Below, one piece after another: positions 58,009 to 64,000 of a stretch of DNA of 64,000 nucleotides. The notes beneath the pieces are model-generated. The model ran no database searches and was not told the DNA's origin. It was given only the letters and a program-made list of their open reading frames with translations. Each line of letters begins with the position of its first letter. Within the stretch, counting starts at the first letter, position 1. The position numbers were made by a program, and so were the translations under genes. The DNA comes from Astrocystis sublimbata (lineage: Eukaryota; Ascomycota; Sordariomycetes; Xylariales; Xylariaceae): the NCBI GenBank assembly GCA_022453515.1, contig JAJNNY010000005.1, forward strand, positions 682,001 to 746,000, written 5' to 3'.

Positions 58009-58650
58009 ACTGGTGAAATGAGTTACGCGACCCAGACCGTGAGGATTGATATTGGAATGCCCGGCGTGGACAAGATCTTGCAAGTGAGACAAGAGTGAGG
58101 ATCAGGAGATCCCTACAAACGAATGAACGAAGTATCATGTCTAGAATTTCCGGAACTTTGACATCCTCCGATAGGCCATAGACAACCATAACCGAATAGA
58201 TAGCGCTACACATCACTCAATATCATGACTTCTCCCACTGAGACCTTAGATGCAAGGCCGATATTGGAGTATAGTCAATCAAGCCGTATGCCATGTTTCC
58301 TTGTAGTGTTTGAGCCTTGTATATAGGTCATTGACCCAGCCCTCCTGCACACACTGTTGAAGCGGTCCGCCTGGGGTCTCTAGAAATCTATCAAAGCCTT
58401 GAGGCACGAACGCCAGTTTCAAACAAGTATCATTTCATATTTCATTTCAATCGCCTGCCTGCTGAATGGTTCCCAACCCGTCCCAAACAACGCATGCTAT
58501 CCCGTTCCGAACGACCCTCCAGAACAGGTACCCCACCTATCTCCCTTCGCCCCAAACAAATATCAAAGGGGTATTTATTTACATGCATGCGTAGAAGAAA
58601 TTTCAATATCAGAACTCGAACAGTAGTTAGTATCCCAGGTGGGGTTAGTG
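58009..58650. other. Convergent 3' flank, 642 bp
   Basis: Between the DUF2855 gene (+) and the kinesin gene (-). No feature of note. Confidence 0.6.
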
Positions 58651-61600
58651 CTACTTTTTGGCCTTCGTCGCACCATTGCCGCCCATCTTGACTTTTTGCG
58701 CCTATGACAAACGTTAGCCTGGGTGAACAACAAAATCCCTCCCCAAGCGAGGTTGTTTCTCCACTTACATCTTTTGCAAACTCAAGACTTCGTATCGTCT
58801 CGTTCTCATTCTCCTTGAGCGGACTAACCATGACGAACATAAGCGTCCTGCATCCCTTACCTAGAGACGGGCGAAGCAGCTGCGTCAGAGTATACGAGCG
58901 GAAGTCGACGCCCTCCGTCTTCCCTTGGCCAAGACTTGAAAGCACGGTCCGCAAGTAACTGAGGGAGCTGTTGATCTCGACACCTTCCTTGTAGACCTGA
59001 GGTGGGCCATCTTTGTTGGGTTTCTCTGAACCCGCCAGGTCGATCAGGTTCAGGGTGCCCTTCCGCGTCCGGATCACCTCGCCGTCCTCGTTCTTCTTCA
59101 CCCCGTTGACTTTGAGCACGAGGATCGAGTGCGAGCGTGAAGACCGGTCATTTTTGACAGTGGCTGCTACGTGTCGGTTTGCGTCGGCCGTTTGGATCAT
59201 TGCGTCGAGATCTGATGCATCGTTAAGGAGCGTGAAGTCGTGGCCTTTGATTTTGAGCTCGTCCCCTATCGAGTCCACAGCCAGGGGCTCGGGCTTGGAG
59301 TGCCGGGACGCAAGCAAGTCGTAGAGCTTGTCCTGGTAGACTTCCAGGTAGCTGCCTTCTACCGTATACTCCCAGCCTAGCGTCTTGAGCCGCTCCATCT
59401 CGCTGAAGATCATGCCCTGGGTTCTGGGAATGACGCCGTCGTCACCGTCTCCTGTGCGCTTGCTCATGGTGAAGGTTTTGCCTGAGCCAGTTTGGCCGTA
59501 GCAGAAAATGCACACTTTCTTCCCATCCATGACGGATTGCACGAGCTGACTAATCTCGTCAAATACGTCACCGTTGTTGCACTTCTCGTCAAAGACTCGC
59601 TCGAAGTTGAAGTCGCGTGGCTTTCCTGGCAGCATCCTCCCAGGTTCCGTTGGGTCTTCTCTGACTGTAGGGATTGTGAGACCGTCGATCTTGTCGTCGT
59701 CGATTTCATTCATTTGCGGCTTGAACGGTATCAAAGCATCTTGCGCGGGGTCTGATGGTGGTTTAATGCGGCACATGACACGAATGTTGCCCTTGAGCTC
59801 TTGTACTTGCTCAAATAGCTTGTGACGCCGCTCCTCCTCCTTAATCAGTCTACCCCTCAGCAATGCGGTTTCCTCTGTGATTTGTCTCTCGGCCGCCAAC
59901 TTGATGTTGTGTATCTTCAGCTCGCAGTCAGCCTCCAGTTTCTTGGCGTTCTCCTCTAGAGTCTGAATGCGCTCTGACTTCAAGTCCAGAGTGGAACTCA
60001 GCAGGCTGATTTGCCCGCCGAGATGTCCCTTGTCTTTGGAAAGTCTTTCTTCGGCATCTTCAGCTCTCTTTCTGAGTCGCTCGATGGTCTCGTTGTTCCC
60101 GTGGATTTGAGTCTGAAGGTCGAACTTCTCATTGTTGGCTTTTCGCAGCTCCTCCTCAATTCTTCGTATATCGCTATCACGTCGTTGCAGAGCTTCTTGT
60201 AGTAGCCGGACTTCGTGTTCGTGGTCCCGCTTCTGTCTTTCTAGTGTATTCCGTAATTCCTTGTTGTCCTGTGATAAACTTTCCAGGCGCGCTTCGGCTT
60301 CGGCCCCGCACCGACTTTCGAATTCCTGCTGGAGTTTCTCATTCTTTTCTATCTCTCTCTTGAATTCCTCTGTTCGTCTTTCCATTTCTCTGTCGTGATC
60401 CTCTTCTAAGATCTTGTACCGTCGCTCGTAGCGCTCTTTTTGTTCATCTATATCATACTGCAGCCTGCTACTCTGCCGCTCGGCGTCATAGAGTTGGTCT
60501 TTCAGACGTGCTTTATCTGATTGAAGCGCGTTCCTCTCGTCTTCCAGGGCAATTACTACACGGTGTTAATTGTTGTAGTCCTGCAGGGCCTGTCTTGTCA
60601 AAATATGCGCAATGCTCACCTCTCTTCTTTGACAACTCAAGTTCCTCCTTGACGCTGACGGTATTGATCTCAGCTGATTCCATAAATTTCTTGAGATCGG
60701 TAAGTTGGCGATCCATCTGCCCGACTCTCTCGTCGATGTCGTTGACTATACAGTTTGTCACGTTAGAAAACCTATTTACAAACGGTGCTTTGGTGGGCGA
60801 GAGTGATGCTGCCCGGTTTTGAAACTTCAAATCTTTCATTGAACGTTGGAGATCTTCAAAATGTTGGTTGGCACTGGGCGTTTCCACAGCCACTTGACTA
60901 TTCTGAGCTTCTTGGTTGGGGCACTTTTGTGCAGGTGGTGTACTGTTCCCACTCTTGCGAGGTGTTCTAGGCGGTTGAGGTATGCTGGACTCGATAGCAC
61001 TGGTGGCTTGCTTGGAACTCGCTTGACTTCCTTGCTCCAGCATGGCACTATCCTCAAGTGACAATTTTGTCATGGAAGCCACGAGGGATGAATATCTCTC
61101 TCTCTTCTTTGGTATGAAAGTCGGGTTTGCGGTCATGAGGCATTGTGTTGACTGGTGCCGCCGCAGCATGCTGGTGGACTTCTTTCTGGTAGGATGGACT
61201 GCCAATGAAGACGGAAGTCCATCTTGGGAAACTGTACCATTGCTGTTCTGTGCGCTGTGTTGTGCGCTGTTTAGGGCGCCATTTCTGGTGTCCATCGAGG
61301 TCGCGGGTCGGACAGGTCTAGTGGCCGATCGTGCTCTCGTATGCGATCGGGATGGCGGTCGATTGCCGGGGCCAGTGCTCATTCCGTAGTTGCTGTGGGA
61401 TGTGAAGCTACTGTTGGCGAGCTGTCGGGAGGCTCCATTACCCTTGCTAGCAGGCTGGTGCTGTGTGAGGTTAGCATACGAGAAAGGCAGCACGGACAAG
61501 TCGAATCGAATACGAAGGCAGAGATAGTTCGCCCTGACGTGGAACAGCAGAGTATTGTCACGCCCTGCTACACCGACGTCCAAGAGTCGGGCTGACTCAC

Positions 61601-62031
61601 TAGACTGATCAAGGACGCGCCCTTCGCAGCATTCGCGCCACCGGTGAATGTCCCGGCATATTTGTTGCCTGCGTATCCAATGCCGGTATTGGGCGCCTTC
61701 CGCTTCGATTCGGATGTTACTGCTGGAAAGCTATGAGCTGCTGCTGCGTAGTCCACAAGATGTGCGTGTTGGCTGCCTACCTGTCGTCGAGGCGTTGCGC
61801 TTGACCCCGCCCACCGTGTATTGAGCACGGGAATTGTTTTGCGATTCGGAAATCTCGGCCAGGCCAGGGCCATAGCTGCTGCTGCTGACGGATGCAGAGA
61901 ATGAGGGCAGCTTTGAGGGTGCTTTGATGCCGGAGGGGCGCGCCTGTTGGGTTGACAGTCAGTCATTGAATACGCAGGAGACAGGCAGCAGGTGGACGAA
62001 GAGGTAGGTAGCATACGGCGTTCTCCTCCAT
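58651..62031 (-). CDS. Kinesin-14, C-terminal motor (KlpA/Kar3 type)
   Basis: Six exons: 62031-62017 (only five codons), 61943-61781, 61722-61601, 61460-60620, 60555-58769 and 58701-58651. Introns are 58-140 nt and all joins keep frame. The product is 992 aa. The basic, Ser/Pro-rich tail (residues 1-330) has a microtubule-binding character. A coiled coil spans about 330-630. The neck QELKGNIRVMCRIKPP at about 632-647 is diagnostic of kinesin-14, which moves to microtubule minus ends. The motor follows with GQTGSGKT (P-loop, about 734-741), NDRSSRSH (switch I), DLAGSE (switch II) and NSSLSYLRTVLSSLG. The last exon replaces an unspliced end with AQKVKMGGNGATKAKK. KlpA and Kar3 act in spindle organisation and nuclear movement. 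It is somewhat longer than Aspergillus KlpA because of the tail. Confidence 0.92.
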
Positions 62032-62795
62032 TGCGTATGCGACGTCGGCAGGCTGTGCGATATAGAGCACTCAAAGAGCGGTGGCAGCGGGTGTTGAGGA
62101 TGGTAAAGTGTGGTGGAGGGTGCAATGTGACCCGACAAGCGGCGTTGTTGACGGCGCAAGACGTGTTTCCATAGATGCTTCAATACCTCAGGGAATAATG
62201 CAATAACACTGGTGCATACTGGGTATTAAGGTAGTACCTATGCTTCAAGTTGAGTGGCTGCGCGAGATGCGGGCCTGTTGACGCAGATGGAGCCGCCAAG
62301 TTGTTGACTAAGGTTGCTTTGCTCTCAATCTCAACACAGTGGTCCAAGTCTCCTTGCTTACAGGGGGAGACCGTTTCCCGGGCAACACCCCAAACAGGCA
62401 TAGTGCCTTGGACCAATTGCTGGCAACCTCAGCGAACTACTACCTACACAGGTACATATATGTACAGTAAAGCTCTCTCTTCACACAGTACTCACGTCCT
62501 TAAAGTACGTAGGATTACAATAAGCAAACAGTGTAATTACAGGACCAACTCCCGCACAGTTGTGAATGAATGTCTTGATCTTTTCTCCCTGGTCATCCGT
62601 TCAACTCGCCAATCGAAATCTGATCTGTCGTCAGCCTTAAAAGGCGGCCCCTGCGCCCCGGCTTCCAGTGATTATTGCTGAAGCCATGTCGATTGTCTCG
62701 TCCAAGGTATGCAAATCTACAATTGCGCTTTAATACCATGTCGGTGACTGGTAATGATCACAATACTGCGCCGTCTTCATGTCTGCAAGTCACTA
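62032..62795. other. Intergenic, 764 bp
   Basis: Kinesin promoter (proximal) and 3' flank of the APH-family gene. Element fragments (AAGGTAGTACCTATG near 62228; CTACCTACACAGG near 62439). No gene seen. Confidence 0.6.
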
Positions 62796-64000
62796 TCACA
62801 GGCCTCCATCCCCATACATAGCAAGCGCCTTCTTATACCAGGTATCCCAGTCAAACGTTTCCACTCCATGGGTAGCTTTCCACCACCCACTCCAAACGCG
62901 CTCAAATGTTTGTCGGTTCCAAGTATCAGCTTCAATGACTTGGTCAACTCTAAAATGCAGCTTCTTCTCAGCCAACGCACCAAGTTCAACTGCCCCTTGC
63001 TCCTCCCGCAAGTTCTTGGAAAGCCGCTTCTCATCTTCGCTCGGCGTTGAGAGACCTTGATGGTAGAGCTCACCTAAATCGTACAGCAAGAGAGGCGACT
63101 GGAATGCCGAGCTTCTGGAGGTGGAAATGGCCAGCTCCCAGTCAATGATACCAGTTATATTAAAGTCGTCATCGACTAGGAAATTCGCGTCTCGGGAATC
63201 CACATGGCGGAGGAAAAAAGGACCAGGCTCATTTGGTGGAAGGGAGTCCAGGAGACTCTTGTAAACGAGGTATTGATCTACAGGTGCAGAAGTTGCGATC
63301 TCTCCGGTTTTGACGAGCTCGATCCTTCGTTGGATCAAGGCTGTGTAGTAGTCATTTGATTGACTGAACGGACCCAACGGGATCAAATTTCCTTCCGAGT
63401 CGTAATCGAAAAAGGCTGGTCCGACTTCTGGTTGCCCCGTAGACGAGAGCTGTAGACGTCCTAGCCCATCGAGAGGATGCTGTTCCAGATTGACATAGAT
63501 CTCTGCTAACTGGCGAGAGAAGATTTCCTTCTGCGCCTCGCTTGCCTCATACCACGCCAATGGCTTCCCCTCTAGCTTTTCAAGCAGAATATAGCCAGCG
63601 CCAACGAGATTCATCGGGTCGTCGTCATCAGCACAGTCGTATACCTCGGGGACCGGAACAGCAGTTTTAGCAAGGAAACGATATGTCGCAAACTCGCTGC
63701 GCCTATCGAAGTTTTTCTCTTGTAATGGAGGCTCATTGTGATTTGGGAGTCGAAATCGTGCCAGCCAAGTTTTGCCGTCTTCAAATACGATGGAGCCATG
63801 GTAGTTATACCCACCAACGACGTCGAAGTTGAAGTATGCTTGATCGGCTGATGGGAGATGGACAGCACATTTCATCCCGTCGCGTAATGTTTCTGCACGC
63901 CTGCGAAGGGCGTCGCAATTGATAGTTGCTAATAATCTGGAGATCACAGCCTCGCCCGCTTTCCGCCGGACTGAATCCAAGCCTTCGAGCTTGGCCGGAT
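62796..64000 (-). CDS. APH-family phosphotransferase-like protein (5' end outside window)
   Basis: The frame is open from the window edge to a stop at 62796, 400 residues without intron; the start lies beyond 64000. It shows the APH (aminoglycoside phosphotransferase, protein-kinase-like) fold: an N-lobe with FDVVGGYNYHGSIVFEDGKTWLARFRLP, VPVPEVYDC and a hinge GAGYILLEKLEGKPL. The catalytic loop FLRHVDSRDANFLVDD matches H-x-D-x4-N, and GIIDWELA gives the metal-binding Asp. The C-terminus is acidic and aromatic (WDTWYKKALAMYGD). Fungal members form large families of unknown substrate and seldom act on antibiotics, so a resistance role should not be assumed. Confidence 0.82.
   Translation of the reverse strand, partial: PAKLEGLDSVRRKAGEAVISRLLATINCDALRRRAETLRDGMKCAVHLPSADQAYFNFDVVGGYNYHGSIVFEDGKTWLARFRLPNHNEPPLQEKNFDRRSEFATYRFLAKTAVPVPEVYDCADDDDPMNLVGAGYILLEKLEGKPLAWYEASEAQKEIFSRQLAEIYVNLEQHPLDGLGRLQLSSTGQPEVGPAFFDYDSEGNLIPLGPFSQSNDYYTALIQRRIELVKTGEIATSAPVDQYLVYKSLLDSLPPNEPGPFFLRHVDSRDANFLVDDDFNITGIIDWELAISTSRSSAFQSPLLLYDLGELYHQGLSTPSEDEKRLSKNLREEQGAVELGALAEKKLHFRVDQVIEADTWNRQTFERVWSGWWKATHGVETFDWDTWYKKALAMYGDGGL

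Noticed and set aside
62796..64000. Aminoglycoside-resistance gene
   Set aside because: The APH fold is shared by large fungal families of unknown substrate; nothing points to antibiotic modification.

Overview
The window is nuclear DNA from a filamentous ascomycete (Pezizomycotina, most likely a Sordariomycete). Genes are split by short introns of about 53-180 nt with GT...AG ends and CTAAC/CTGAT-like branch points. Intergenic stretches are 0.3-2 kb, transcription runs both ways without operons, and the families are typical of such fungi: a CFEM/PTH11-type receptor, cutinase, several P450-type enzymes, a Zn(II)2Cys6 regulator, DUF2855 and DHA-type MFS. I rebuilt 22 protein genes plus one doubtful fragment by joining exons at splice sites that preserve the reading frame; each spliced total is divisible by three. 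Two genes run off the window edges.

Layout. 0-8.9 kb: an MRX11-like mitochondrial protein (partial), a Ca3427-type periplasmic-binding-protein-like protein, a secreted GH27 alpha-galactosidase, a DHA2-type MFS exporter, a doubtful fragment and a small membrane protein. 10-27.6 kb is a housekeeping block: proteasome chaperone PAC4/Poc4-like, carnosine N-methyltransferase-like, a short-chain dehydrogenase ending in the peroxisomal signal AKL, TFIIIC subunit Tfc1, PP2A B56 regulatory subunit, mitochondrial phosphatidylserine decarboxylase, and a HERP/Usa1-like ubiquitin-domain ER protein. 28.8-42.4 kb is an accessory block: CFEM-domain receptor, two cytochrome P450s, a flavin-reductase-like protein and a C-terminally anchored orphan-family protein. 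No polyketide synthase, NRPS or terpene synthase lies here, so I do not call it a biosynthetic cluster. 42.4-50.2 kb is a 7.8 kb stretch without a convincing gene, ending at a Zn2Cys6 regulator resembling MAL/COL-26/BglR-type sugar regulators. 54-64 kb: cutinase, DUF2855 protein, kinesin-14 (KlpA/Kar3 type) and an APH-family kinase-like protein (partial).

The main structure not explained by genes is a dispersed palindromic element built from TACCTAGGTA / ACCTACCT units. It recurs in about twenty or more intergenic places from end to end of the window and in one case supplies the stop codon of the Tfc1 gene. Other points to check are a cutinase whose last intron, if retained, encodes a Ser-rich then hydrophobic tail; a P450 intron flanked by a 9-bp repeat of its own donor; and the gene-free 7.8 kb upstream of the regulator.
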